Of a stretch of 64,000 bases of DNA, positions 31,346 to 43,231 are shown piece by piece. The stretch is from the NCBI GenBank assembly GCA_033032865.1, contig JAWHQI010000001.1, positions 4,300,001-4,364,000 of the forward strand. Reading direction: 5' to 3'. The notes below the pieces were generated by a model, which had not been told where the DNA came from, did no database searches, and saw only the letters and a program-made list of their open reading frames with translations. Position 1 is the stretch's first letter; each line of letters opens with the position of its first letter. This DNA comes from Dactylorhiza incarnata (taxonomy: Eukaryota; Streptophyta; Magnoliopsida; Asparagales; Orchidaceae). Made by a program: the position numbers and the translations under genes.

Positions 31346-32433
31346 ACACAAATATCCTCAAGCTAACCCTAGCCTCCATGGATCAAAAGGTTTTGCACAA
31401 ATATTCTCAAGTAAACTCTAGCCTTTACGACTCAAAAGGTTAGACATATAAATCAACTGTAGATCTGCATCAATCCTATACAATCAAGTCACGAGACAAC
31501 AACATATCATCACAATAGTAGGTCATCAGACCTATGTCAGCAGACTATCCAATCCTTGTTAGAGGGTATGTTATCCTGCCTGTAGTTGTTCTCGAATGGC
31601 TGTCAACACTGATGGGACAGTCATAAAATAGTTGTTTAAGGATGAATATTTCTATGTGCATTATAACTCGATGTATTCCACATATGCCAACATAGTATAT
31701 TCATCACATCACAATAAACCATGTCATAAATCATAAAGAGCAACTTTATCTCCCTAGGATCAAACAAAGTGTCCCACTTAATCAAACCCTAGGAGAATAC
31801 TTATGGTATTCCATTCGTTCTCTTTCAATCCTCATCATCTCTATGGTTGTTTGGGTGACACTTTCCTTGTCCTTGAGGCCGTCATTTAGGGTAATAAAGA
31901 GTGGGTAAAATCGGAAAGGTGGATGTTTCACCAAAGGGTTTTTCCCATATTATATATATATACTACATTATAGGAGGTTCTTTAAAAGAGTTCATGGTCC
32001 TCATTTAAGACCATCAATAGCATTTGGGTCGTCTGATCTTTACATTAAAGAGATGAGAAAGAGAGAGAGGGGGACTCAATGAGAGAGTGTTTTATTTTCT
32101 TTCTTAGGCTTTTTAATTCTTCATTTTTTATCTCTAAATAATATTGCAAAATATTTTTTACTTCATTTTCAAATTAGTTGCATTAGGAGGCCCAGAAGCA
32201 TGCACATGCTTATGTGCACCAAAAACTTTCACGGAATTGCGGAGCTCATTCGCAACTAAGACTAGTCGTACATGGGCGCTGGCCCGCGCACATTGCTAGT
32301 GTTTGCATTATTATAAGTTCAACCCTTTATCCATTAGAATTACAAAAATCTCCCATGAAAGTTTATATTTCATAATGTGCATGCACAAAGATACTTCATA
32401 GAGCTAGATAAGAGCATAGTAAATTGAATGCAG
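31346..32433. other. Upstream intron or intergenic region of the ligase-like gene
   Basis: No N-terminal AMP-binding exon (no SSGTTG-type motif) is found here. The stretch is AT-rich, with a short TATATATATA run near 31955. Confidence 0.45.
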
Positions 32434-34078
32434 GGATATGGATCAACAGAGGGCGGAGGGATTTCTAGGATGATTGATGCAGAGGAGTGTCACCATCAAA
32501 AGTCTGTCGGACTACTTAATGAGAATGTTTTAGCCAAAATCGTTCACCCCCTCACTGGAGAATCCTTATCTGTCGGTCAACAAGGCGAGCTTTGGATCAA
32601 AAGCCCTACAATGATGAAAGGTACGATTTGATAGGTGTGGTTTTATTTTTATTGATTTCTACATCAATATACATAATCAATAGATATATGAAATTTAATG
32701 TTTATTAAACTCATTATTTTTTATCAATAATAATCAATCAAGAAGGACATTTTCTCTGAGAAATTTAAAAAAAGTGCAAGTGGCATTAGATTCATCTATT
32801 GAATTGATAATATATAATTGTGTCTATTCTCACTTCAAAAACATAATTATATTGATTTTTGAGCCAGGGCAAATAATTAGGTGTGTCCATTTCTTACTTC
32901 AAAACTATAATTATATATATTCACGAATAATTATCTGTTCTATAAGAGCAACACATGTATATCTATGACATATATAAAGTTGATTTTGATTTAGTTGAAT
33001 CAAACTAACTAATTTTGTGGCACTTAATAAATTTCAAATTCATACACCTTTCAGGTTACGTAGGTGATGACGAGGCGAACAGGAAGTCGTTTGATGCGGA
33101 GAGCTGGTTGAAGACCGGAGATCTATGCTACATTGATGAGAATGGCTTCTTGTACATTGTTGATAGATTGAAAGAACTAATAAAATACAAAGCATATCAG
33201 GTATGTATGTGCGTGTGTGTACAAATATAACTATTTTGCAGCCTTGTCAAATTAACTTGTAAAACAAAATCCTTAATTAATACGTGAGAAACTCCTTCAC
33301 AAATTTATCAAATGTGTCATACACGTGGATTCCTTCGATATTATTACAGGTTCCACCGGCTGAATTAGAACAAGTTCTTCAGTCTTCGCCAGAGATACAA
33401 GATGCCGCCGTGATTCCGTAAGTTTTGATTAATTTTGGTCCTTAATATGATAATATACATAAGAGCATTAATTGTTAGTTAAGTCCATGTGTTTTTGGCA
33501 TGCTCAACTGTAGGTATCCACAAGAAGAAGTGGGGCAGATACCAATGGCTTTTGTGGTGAGGAAACCCGGAAGCAAGATCAGTGAGCTGGAGGTCATGGA
33601 TTACGTAGCAAAGCAGGTATATTAATCGAACATGTTCTCTCTATTAGTGTATATATATGTACGCATTTATGTATGTATATATATACGAATAATTACCAAA
33701 ACTTCCCCTGGAAGATAGCATAATTATATTACAGATTGCGCCCCTCTTAACATAACATTTACCTCCCCTGAAGTTCAGATTTCATAACATCCATGCAAAA
33801 ATCCCCCCCCCCCCCCCCCCCCCCCCCCCCTTATGTTATGAAATGTGAACTTGAGGGGAGGTAAATGTTATGTTTTGTAACATTGAATTAATGTTTTTGA
33901 TGTAGGAAAATATTAATATACGTATATACGATGCTCTGAGTTGCAGGTTGCACCGTATAAGAAGATACGCAAAGTTGCGTTTGTTAATTCTATACCAAAG
34001 TCTGCAGCTGGAAAGATCTTGAGGAAGGAACTGGCATCTAATTATGCAATGCATGCTACTCCAATTTCCAGGCTATAG
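32434..34078 (+). CDS. Peroxisomal acyl-CoA synthetase (4-coumarate:CoA ligase-like), C-terminal exons only
   Basis: Five exons with GT-AG borders: 32434-32620, 33055-33200, 33350-33417, 33514-33616 and 33947-34078; all join in phase. The product is the C-terminal part of an ANL-family adenylating enzyme, which turns an acid and ATP into an acyl-adenylate and then an acyl-CoA. Motifs: [10 protein letters not shown] (the 4CL QGYGxTE box), [46 protein letters not shown] (adenylation and hinge), and [13 protein letters not shown] with the catalytic Lys. It ends in SRL, a PTS1 peroxisome signal. That points to the 4CL-like/OPCL1 branch rather than true 4CL. The N-terminal exon is not in the window, so the gene is either 5'-truncated or split by a very large intron. 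Confidence 0.85.
33747..33880. repeat. Foldback (inverted repeat) in the last intron, with a poly-C centre
   Basis: Arms at about 33747-33790 and 33831-33880 are near-perfect inverses (AACATAACATTTACCTCCCC). The loop contains about 27 consecutive C. This looks like a small MITE or hairpin insert in the intron before the last exon. Confidence 0.75.
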
Positions 34079-36002
34079 TAATGCTTTGCGGAGCAAGTCC
34101 TACTCAGTTCAATTGGCGCAGAATATGGGGCATAACAATTTGTGGCTATTGGGTTCTTTTCTCCGCTTCAAAATGAAATGGTTATTTGAATTCATGCACG
34201 TCAATGAAGAGAAATAATGTTTTTTTTCCAAGTCAACATCATGGTTGAAAGCTTTATCCGGGAGGAGTCACAGATCAACAAGGAGACAACCCAACTGCTC
34301 TTTTATTTTACCACTTTGAATAGACTTGAGCACTGTTTTGTGTTGGGAAAATAAGCCTTTTAAACTTGTAATGATTGAAATTTTGTAGCATGCAACTAGC
34401 AAGAAAACACCACATGCATTAGATAAATAGTCATAAAGACACATGAAAAACTCAAATCAGGTAAAAGATTACATTATTGTTAGAAGTGCCTCTACTAAGA
34501 GTAGAAAGATTCACATTAATTAACACTCTACAATGACTTATTCCACCGGAACCGTGTCAACGCCACTTGACATTTCACTTCACGTGCCAGGGAGTTGTAT
34601 TTTTAATCCTTTGCTCCAACCTTTCTAAATTTTTTCTTCTAATTTCGAATCTTTTGAAAATTGATTTCAAACGGTGACATAAATAAAATCGAGTGGCTTC
34701 GGCTCAAAATTAAATTGATTCTGAGTTGAACTAGACTCAAAATTTTGAGTTTCATTTGAATAAAACTCGCTTCTACTCGAAATGATGGTAATCTAGGTTT
34801 AAATGATAGCTAAGGCTTTTAGGGATAAGATGTAGGGTTGGGCTTTCTTGGGTTCATGCTTAGGGAATCACATTCACCATTGTACTCGTGCAACATGTCT
34901 AAAGATAATAACAAGGAAATGAGATTTATATGCATTTATGAAGAAGATCACAATATTTCATTGGCAAGTCTATGATCAAGCATAGGTCTAGTATGGTAAT
35001 AGTTCAATTAATATTGTTTTATAGTTCAAGTCAATAGATGACTTGGAATGAGAGCATAAACTATCAATAGTTTTGCATTAAATTGGGCAATACATTGTTT
35101 GTCCGGGGAACTCCCTCCAAACTTTCTCTTAGTTTGTTGCCATAACGAGAATTTGCTTTGTAATATGTGTTTTATGACTTGAGGAAAATGAACCATTCTA
35201 AGTAGAATACATCATAGAGAACACATACAATCTAATATTAATAAGCATATGTTCTTCACCAAATAAACAACAAAGGGAAATACTAAGTTTATATACATTT
35301 ACATAAGAAATAAGAGACAAGAAAAGTGAAATGATATGGAACTGGACCCGATGAACATTTAGACCATTAAGCAATTAATGAAGCCAGCTCAAAGGTTAGA
35401 CTACAAAATCATATAGGGCTTCAACAATGAGGTTGTCGTGTCCCCGACTCGATAAGCTTGAATTAATGAGGCGGGAACTAAAGATGCGGTGTAAGGATCT
35501 TTAAACGACATGAGCTCATAAAAAATTTACAATAAATAGTATTTTTTATCAGTTCATACTATTCTATATTTATGAGAGTACAATATGTCTAAGCAAGTAT
35601 ACATATATGTATATCATCGTAAGAAACATGTATTTGATCTTTTCCTAAGCTTGTTAAACCTCACTATAACACACTTCTCCCAGAGTAGTTTTTCAGTGTA
35701 CATAAAATAAAAATTGTAAGCAGTTAGTACACTAACCAACCTTTGAAAAATCCAAATACTCAATATTAGAGGAGCAGTGAAAGAACAAAGCTATTTAAAA
35801 GAAAGTTTTCTCAACCTAAACCAAAATTTCATGATTAAAATGCTTTAGTTAATGACATGAAAAGGCATTATAACAAACGTGTTTCAAAAATGGTGATTTT
35901 TGATAATATTACGGAAGGAGTTTTTACATTAAAAATTCATTTTATGAGTTAAATTTGACCACATACAAGATAACGTATTAAGAGAAAAGTTGGGTTTCGT
36001 AA
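34079..36002. other. 3' flank of the ligase-like gene
   Basis: No gene recognised; AT-rich. The first 150 bp or so would be the 3' untranslated region of the ligase-like gene. TAA at 36000-36002 is the target duplication of the next element. Confidence 0.45.
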
Positions 36003-38921
36003 GGGTCCGTTCGTTTGTACGGAATTGACTTTCTAGAATTGGCATTGGAGATTAGAAATCCAATTCTAGTGTTCGGCGCAACGAAATTTAAGCGGATATT
36101 GACTTTCATGTGAAAATCCATGGTTTTTACTATGAACTAAAAAATCAAATAGCAATTCTTACCTCCGCCCATAAGTTTTCCGCATAATCAAATGTTTACG
36201 CTAGAGTTTTTCGACCTACGCGCGGGTTTTTCGCCCGAGCGTGCGTTTTCCTGCAGGGTGTGTTTTTCAGTCGAGCACGAGTTTTTCGGTAGGGCGCGTG
36301 CTTTTCGACCGGACGTTCATTTTTCTCCAAGGCGGGCGTTTTTCGCCCGGGAGCGCGATTTTCGCTCGAGCGCGCGTTTTTCAGCCGGGCGCGTATTTTT
36401 CTCCCGGGCGGGCGTTTTTTGGCCGACCGGGTGTTTTTCGGCCTGTCGGGCATTTTTCGCCCGTACACTATTTTTTCGCTCAGGCGCGCATTTTTCGCCC
36501 GAGAGCGCGTTTTTCGGTCGGGCACGCGTTTTTTCGACCCGGTCACACATTTTTGGACCAGCGCGTTTTTCGGTCGGGCGCGCGTTTTTCGCCCGGGCGC
36601 TTTTTTTTTAGCCTGGGCTCGATTTTTTCGCCGGGCTTGATTTTTTCGCCCGGGCTCGATTTTTCGCCCGGGCGCGATTTTTCCGCCCGGGCGCGATTTT
36701 TTTGCCCGGGCGCGATTTTTTCGCCCGGGCGCGTTTAATTCGCCCGGGCGCATATTTTTTTCACCCGGGCGCGTTTATTTCGCCTGGGCGCGTTATATTT
36801 CTCCCGGGCGCGTTTATTTCGGTCGGGCGCGATTTTTTCGTCCGGGCGTGATTTTTTCGCCCGTGCGGAATTTTTTCGCCCGGGGGCGATTTTTTCGCTC
36901 GGGCGCGAATTTTTCATCCAGGCGCGTTTCACCCGGGCACATATTTTCGCCAGGGCGCGTTTATTTCGCCCGGGCGTGTTTTATTTCTCCCGGGCACATT
37001 TGTTTCGTCCGGGTGCGATTTTTTTGCTCGGGCGCGATTTTTTCGCCCGGGCGCAATTTTTCCGCCCGGCGCGATTTTTTCGCCCGGGCGCGATTTTCTC
37101 GTCCGGGTGCGTTTATTTCACTCGGGCGCAATTTTTTCGTCCGGGCGCAATTTTTTTGGCCGGGCGCGATTTTTTCGCCCGGGCTCGATTTTTTTGCCCG
37201 GGCGCGTTTATTTCGCTAAAGCGCGTTTTATTTCTCCCGGGCAAGTTTATTTCGGTCGGGCGCGATTTTTTCGGTCGGGCACGATATTTTCGCCCGGGCG
37301 CGATTTTTCGCCCGGGCGCGATTTTTTCGCACGGGCGCGATAATTTCGCCCGGCCGGGATTTTTTCGCCCGGGCGCGATTTTTTCCATCGTGCAGCCGAA
37401 CAACTTATAGATATCAATTCCAACTCCGTTCACTGAATTCCATCCTGCAACCGAACAGCAGAATTGGTTTTATGCACAAAACCAATTCCTGCAGATATTG
37501 GTTTTCTGGCCAAAACCAATTCCTGCAGATAGGGTCCATTCGGCGAGCAGGTAATGACTTTCTGGAATTGGCTTTGGCCAGAAAACCAATATCTGCAGGA
37601 ATTGGTTTTGTGCATAAAACTAATTCTGCTGTTCGGTTGCAGGATGAAATTCAGTGAACGGAATTGGAATTGATATCTGTAAGTTGTTCGGCTGTACGAT
37701 GGAAAAAATCGCGCCCGGGCGAAAAAATCCCGGCCGGGCGAAATTATCGCGCCCGTGCGAAAAAATCGCGCACGGGCGAAAAATCGCGCCCGGGCGAAAA
37801 AATCGCGCCCGACCGAAATAAACTTGCCCGGGAGAAATAAAACGCGCTTTAGCGAAATAAACGCGCCCGGGCAAAAAAATCGAGCCCGGGCGAAAAAATC
37901 GCGCCCGGACGAAAAAATTGCGCCCGAGTGAAATAAACGCACCCAGACGAGAAAATCGCGCCCGGGCGAAAAAATCGCGCCGGGCGGAAAAATTGCGCCC
38001 GGGCGAAAAAATCGCGCCCGAGCAAAAAAATCGCACCCGGACGAAACAAACGCGCCCGGGTGAAAAAAATATGCGCCCGAGCAAAAAAATCGCGCCCGGA
38101 CGAGCAAAAAAATCGCGCCCGAGCAAAAAAATCGCACCCGGACGAAATAAACGCGCCCGGGTGAAAAAAATATGCGCCCGGGCGAATTAAACGCGCTCGG
38201 GCGAAAAAATCGCGCCCGGGCAAAAAAATCGCGCCCAGGCGGAAAAATCGCGCCCGGGCGAAAAATCGAGCCCGGGCGAAAAAATCAAGCCCGGCGAAAA
38301 AATCGAGCCCAGGCGAAAAAAAAAGCGCCCGGGCGAAAAACTCGCGCCCGACCGAAAAACGCGCTGGTCAAAAAATGTGTGACCGGGTCGAAAAACGCGC
38401 GCCCGACCGAAAAACGCGCTCTCGGGCGAAAAATGCGCGCCTGAGCGAAAAAATAGCGTACGGGCGAAAAATGCCCGACAGGCCGAAAAACACCCGGTCG
38501 GCCAAAAAACGCCCGCCCGGGAGAAAAATACGCGCCCGGCTGAAAAACGCGCGCTCGAGCGAAAATCGCGCTCCCGGGCGAAAAACGCCCGCCTTGGAGA
38601 AAAATGAACGTCCGGTCGAAAAGCACGCGCCCTACCGAAAAACTCGTGCCCGACTGAAAAACACACCCTGCAGGAAAACGCACGCTCGGGCGAAAAACCC
38701 GCGCGTAGGTCGAAAAACTCTAGCGTAAACATTTGATTATGCGGAAAACTTATGGGCGGAGGTAAGAATTGCTATTTGATTTTTTAGTTTATAGTAAAAA
38801 CCATGGATTTTCACATGAAAGTCAATATCCGCTTAAATTTCGTTGCGCCGAATACTAGAATTGGATTTCTAATCTCCAATGCCAATTCCAGAAAGCCAAT
38901 TCCGTACAAACGAACGAACCC
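36003..38921. mobile_element. PIF/Harbinger-like foldback element 1 (2.9-kb inverted repeat)
   Basis: Ends GGGTCCGTTCGTTTG and the inverse, with TAA on each side (36000-36002, 38922-38924). TAA/TTA duplications and GG-start inverted ends are typical of PIF/Harbinger elements. The left arm (to about 37520) and right arm (from about 37575) are inverted copies of each other over more than 1.3 kb. Most of each arm is a tandem array of a 17-20-bp unit with GCCCGGGCG and a run of T (left arm) or A (right arm). No transposase is encoded; the Arg/Phe-rich open frames are by-products of the array. Confidence 0.82.
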
Positions 38922-38924
38922 TAA

Positions 38925-40671
38925 GGGTCCGTTCGTTTGGACGGAATTGAAGACTTGGAATTTAAATTCGACGTCGAATTTCAATTACGTCGTTCGCTTG
39001 TTAGATAACTTTAATAATTGGAATTCGAGTTGAATATCATGGAATTGGTTTTAACCTAGGCACAAAATCTAGCTGGACATATCGGAATTGGGCTGGTCTG
39101 CCACGCTCGATTTATCGTGTTTTTCGCCAGGGAGAGCAATATTTCGCCCGGGCGTTACTTTTTCACCCGGACGCGAGTTTTTCGCACAGAAGCGCGTTTT
39201 TCGCCCGGGAGCGCGTTTTCGCCCGGGAGCGCGTTTTCGCCCGGGAGCGCGTTTTCGCCCGGGCAAGCGTTTTTTCGCCCGGACGCGCGTTTTTCGCTCG
39301 TGCGAGCAATTTTCGCCCGGGCACGCGTTTTTCGCCGAGGAGCGCAATTGTCGTCCGGGAGAGCGTTTTTTCGACCAGGCGCGCGTTTTTCACCCGTGGA
39401 TGCGTTTTTTCGCCCGGGCGCGCGTTTTTCGCCCGGGCGCGCGTTTTTCGCCCGGGCGCACGTTTTTCGCCCGGGCGCTCAATTTTTTGCCTGGACGCGC
39501 GTTTTTCGCCAGGACGCGCGTTTTTTCGCCCGGACGCGCAGTTTTCGCCCGGGCGCGCAGTTTTCGCCCGGGCGCGCGTTTTTCGCCCGGACGCGCAATT
39601 TTCGCCGGGGCACGCGTTTTTTCCATCGGGCGCGCGTTTTTCCACCGGGCGCGCGTCTTTCGCCCGGGCGCGCCTTTTTTGCCCGGTCGAGCAATTTTAG
39701 CCCGGACGCGCGTTTTTCGCCCGGACGCGTAGTTTTCGCCCGAGCACGCAGTTTTCGCCCGGACGCGCGTTTTTCTCCCTGGCGCGCGTTTTTTCGCCCG
39801 GCCGCGCAGTTTTAGCTCCGGCGCGCGTATTTCGCCCGGGTGCGCATTTTTCGCCTGGGTGCGCAATTATCGCCCGGGCACGCGTTTTTCGACCGGGCAC
39901 ACGTTTTTAGCCTGTGGACGCGTTTTTCTCCCGAACGCACGTTTTTTGCCCGCGCGCGCAATTTTTTGCGTAGGCGCGCGTTTTTTGCACGTGCGCATGT
40001 TTTTTGCCCGGAAGCGCGTTTTTCGCCCGGACACGCAATTTTCGCCCGGTCGCGCGTTTTTCGCCCGGCCGAGCATTTTTCGCTCGGGCGCGCGTTTTTC
40101 GACCGGGCGCGCATTTTTCTCCCGTGGACGTGTTTTTCGCCCGGGCGTGCGTTTTTCGCCCGAGCACGTGTTTTTTGTCCGGGCACGCGTTTTTTCGCCC
40201 GGGCGCGCAATTTTCTCCCGGGCGCAAGTTTTTCGGGCGGACACGCAATTTTCTCCCGGGTGCAAGTTTCTCGCTCGAAGGCACGTTTTTCGCCTTGGCG
40301 CACGTTTTGTCGCCCGGGCGGCCAATTTTTTGCCCGGGCGCGAGTTTTTCGCCCGGGCGGGCTTTTTGTGCCCGAGCACGTTTTTTTTTGTCCGGGCGCG
40401 CATTTTTCGCTCGGACGTGTGTTTTTTGTCAGGACGCACATTTCTTATTATATATGTAAAAAAATATTAATTTCTTTATAATATTTTTGAATTCTTAGAT
40501 TGAATTTTATTTAACAAATGAACAAAAAAATTGTTCAATTCCACAATATTCAACAATATTGTTTATTAGGCGAACGATGGAATTAGAATTAGACCAATTC
40601 CAATTCTAAATATTGAATCCCAATATCGAATTCAAATATCAAATTCCAATTCCGTCCAAACGAACGGACCC
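38925..40671. mobile_element. PIF/Harbinger-like element 2 with a GC-minisatellite
   Basis: Ends GGGTCCGTTCGTTTGGACGG and the exact inverse; TAA at 38922-38924 and 40672-40674. It abuts element 1 with one shared TAA. The array (about 39117-40445) is in one orientation only (TTTTTCGCCCGGGCGCGCG type), so it lacks the giant foldback of element 1. Non-autonomous. Confidence 0.82.
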
Positions 40672-40682
40672 TAAGAGATTTC

Positions 40683-41289
40683 TTAAGGGATGATACAGAG
40701 AAAATCATTTTGAGTGTGTCTCCATAGTATAACACCATTTTGGAAAGATATTTTAGATATAAATTGCTCAAGTAGTTTAAGATCACCATTCCAAGGTTTG
40801 GGAGAGGAAGGAACAATGGATATATTGTTTTCATGGATATAGAAGTATTTGTGTTTAATATAGTTGGAAAGTAACGACGATCTGGTATGAACCTGCCTAA
40901 TCTCCATATACCTGAAATAATTGTGAAGAAAGTTCAGACAATTGAAACCTAGGCCCCTACACATAACATTGGTGTAACCGACTTTATAAAAAATTCAGCG
41001 GTGTTTAGAATGATTGTCTAAATTGTTCCATAAGAATTTTATCAAAGTCTCCCCCATATGAGTAGATTGTAATCATGATAGTTAAAGGGAAAAGAGCTCA
41101 TTTGGACGTCTAAGAATTTTCAGAATGAGTCTTTTCCAATCTAGAGGAATGGTGTTTGATAGAGAAATATTTTTTTCCAATTTAACTTTTGCCTCGAGGC
41201 AGTTCCAAAACATTTAATGACTTTGTTGATGGATCTGATTGTGGATAAGTTTCCCCAAGCAAAAATGATAGCCATTAAACCAAATAGTC
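40683..41289 (-). pseudogene. LINE ORF2 fragment: end of reverse transcriptase and following region
   Basis: Minus strand, broken by frame changes. The part next to the Harbinger-like element 3 reads FAWGNLSTIRSINKVIKCFGTASRQKLNW, the post-catalytic RT segment of plant L1-type LINEs. Further on, GLGFNCLNFLHNYF resembles the GLGI-x-L-x2-N segment before the zf-RVT domain. The matching upstream RT piece lies at 42720-42905. Confidence 0.6.
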
Positions 41290-41292
41290 TTA

Positions 41293-42595
41293 GGGTCCGT
41301 TCGTTTGAATGAAATTGACTTTCTAGAATTGGTTTTTCGACGAAAACCAATATCTACATGAATTGACTTTGAACAGAGTTTCAATTTTGTTGTTCATCTG
41401 TAAGATTAAATTCAGTCAACAAAATTGGAATTAAGGCACAAAAGTTGTTCGGCTGAATGATGTAATTGATATTGGAATTTAAATTATAAAAAAAAATTTA
41501 TAAAACACAAAATAGGTGTCAGCGCCGAACGCATTAGATTGCATAATATGTTTTAAGACACGAGTTTTTCGCCCAAACGCAATTTTTTCGCCCAGGTGCG
41601 CGTTTTTTGCCCGGGCGCGCATTTTTCTCTAGGACGTGTATTTTCGCCAAGGTGTGTGTTTTTTGGCTCATTACCGCATTTTTCGCCCGATCGCGAGTTC
41701 TTCGGTTGAGAGTGCATTTTTTTGCACGGAAGCATACTTTTTGTTTGGACGAACATTTTTTACCCGTGCGCGCATTTTTTTCACTGGCGCACATTTTCTC
41801 CCGAGCGGGTGTTTTTCGGCCCAGGTGCGTTTTGCGGCTCGGGCAAAAAATGCGCGGTTGGGAGACAAATGCGCGCCCGAGAAAAAAACGAGCGCCCGGG
41901 CCGAAATAAATGCGGTTTGGCGAAAAATGTGCGCCCGGGCAAAAAACTTGTTCCCGCACGAAAAACACGCTTCAGGGCAAAAAATGTGCGCCCTACGAAA
42001 AACATGCGCCCGAGCGATAAATGCGCGCCCGGGCGATAAATACGCGCCCTAGCAAAAAAACGCGCGCCCGGACGAAAAATGCGCGCCCGGGAGAAAAACG
42101 CGCACCCGAGCGAAAAATGCGCGCCCGGCGAAAAACGCGCGCCCGGGCAAAAAATGCGCGCCCGGCCAAAATGCGCACCCGGCCAAAAAACGTGCGCCTG
42201 GCCGAAAAACGCTCGCCCGACGAAAATATGCGCGCTTGTGCGAAAAAATGCGCGCCCGACTGAAAAAATGCGCCCCGGCCGGAAAAACGTGCGCCCGACC
42301 GAAAAACATTCGCGCTGGTAAAAAAATGTGTGACCGAGTCAAAAAACACACCCTGCAGGAAAACGCATGCCCAGGCGAAAACACACGCGCGCGTAGGCCG
42401 AAAATTTCTGGAGAAAACACTCCATTATGCGGAAAACCCATGGACGAAGGTAATAATTGGTTTTTTGATTTTTTAGTTCAAAGTCAAAGCCGAGTTTTCA
42501 CGTGAAAGTCAATAATCCGCATAATTTCTGTTGTGCCGAACATTAAAATTGAATTTCTAATCGCCAAAGCCAATTCCGTCCAAACGTATATACCC
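41293..42595. mobile_element. PIF/Harbinger-like element 3, inserted in LINE sequence
   Basis: Ends GGGTCCGTTCGTTTG on the left and a diverged inverse on the right (CCAAACGTATATACCC). TTA at 41290-41292 and 42596-42598 is the target duplication. The array is in + orientation to about 41830 and reversed from about 41840 to 42410, a smaller version of the foldback in element 1. Non-autonomous. Confidence 0.78.
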
Positions 42596-42705
42596 TTAGA
42601 GTCTAGAAAGCATTTATTTAATAGCCTGAGAGTCTAAAAAGCATTTATTTAATAGCCTTAGAGTCTAGAAAGCATTTATTTAGAAGTCTACTAAAATGTT
42701 CCTGG
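42596..42705. repeat. Three tandem copies of a 39-bp unit
   Basis: Unit with TTAGAGTCTAGAAAGCATTT, three times, directly beside element 3 and inside the LINE remnant. This is probably a local duplication. Confidence 0.75.
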
Positions 42706-42719
42706 GAGATTAGAAATAT

Positions 42720-42905
42720 GGGGGGGATAAGGGATCAGTTTGCATTACTCCACGATATGATGGGAAGAAGCCACATTTTGTATCATTAATGATAATAGAG
42801 AACATATTGTGACATTGAAGCATTTCAATTAAGGCGGTCATTTTATTAGAGAATTTGAGTTTGACTACTATCAAAAATTGAAAATAACTGAATATTTTAT
42901 TTCCA
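42720..42905 (-). pseudogene. LINE ORF2 fragment: reverse transcriptase core
   Basis: Minus strand: FSIIINDTKCGFFPSYRG followed by VMQTDPLSPPYF corresponds to the plant LINE RT motif N-G-x-GFF-x-S-x-RGLRQGDPLSPYLF. Together with 40683-41289 it makes one LINE remnant split by Harbinger-like element 3. Confidence 0.68.
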
Positions 42906-43190
42906 AAAAACTCAATATTACATGAGATTGCTACTCTTTATATAGATTAGAGAAGGAAATAGAATGTACAATTAACGATGTGAGACTAAATACAAATGAA
43001 CTAATGAACCAACACCGGGTGGTTACACCCGGAGTGTTCGCCCGGACTATACAAGGCATCAACACCGGACAGTTACACCATGGGTAACCGCCGGACCAAA
43101 CAATACCACACATCGGGCCAGGAGTAACCGCCTGGACTTTAACTGTTGCAACAACAGGAGGACAATTTTGTGCTTTAATACTCCCCCTCA
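42868..43190 (-). repeat. Possible copia LTR remnant with polypurine tract
   Basis: On the minus strand, GCTTGAGGGGGAGTATTAAAG is a typical plant copia polypurine tract plus LTR start, followed by a TATATAAAG box near 42938. The rest of the element to the right is cut by the Tat LTR starting at 43221. The left limit overlaps the LINE piece and is uncertain. Confidence 0.45.
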
Positions 43191-43231
43191 AGCTATACCA
43201 TATATAACAATAATTCCTAGTGTTGAACCCA

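Noticed and set aside
36192..40481. Many open frames of 70-230 codons with FFARARFF or RAKNARPGEK patterns
   Set aside because: By-products of the GC-rich 17-20-bp arrays in the Harbinger-like elements; open on both strands and several phases, no start or codon logic.
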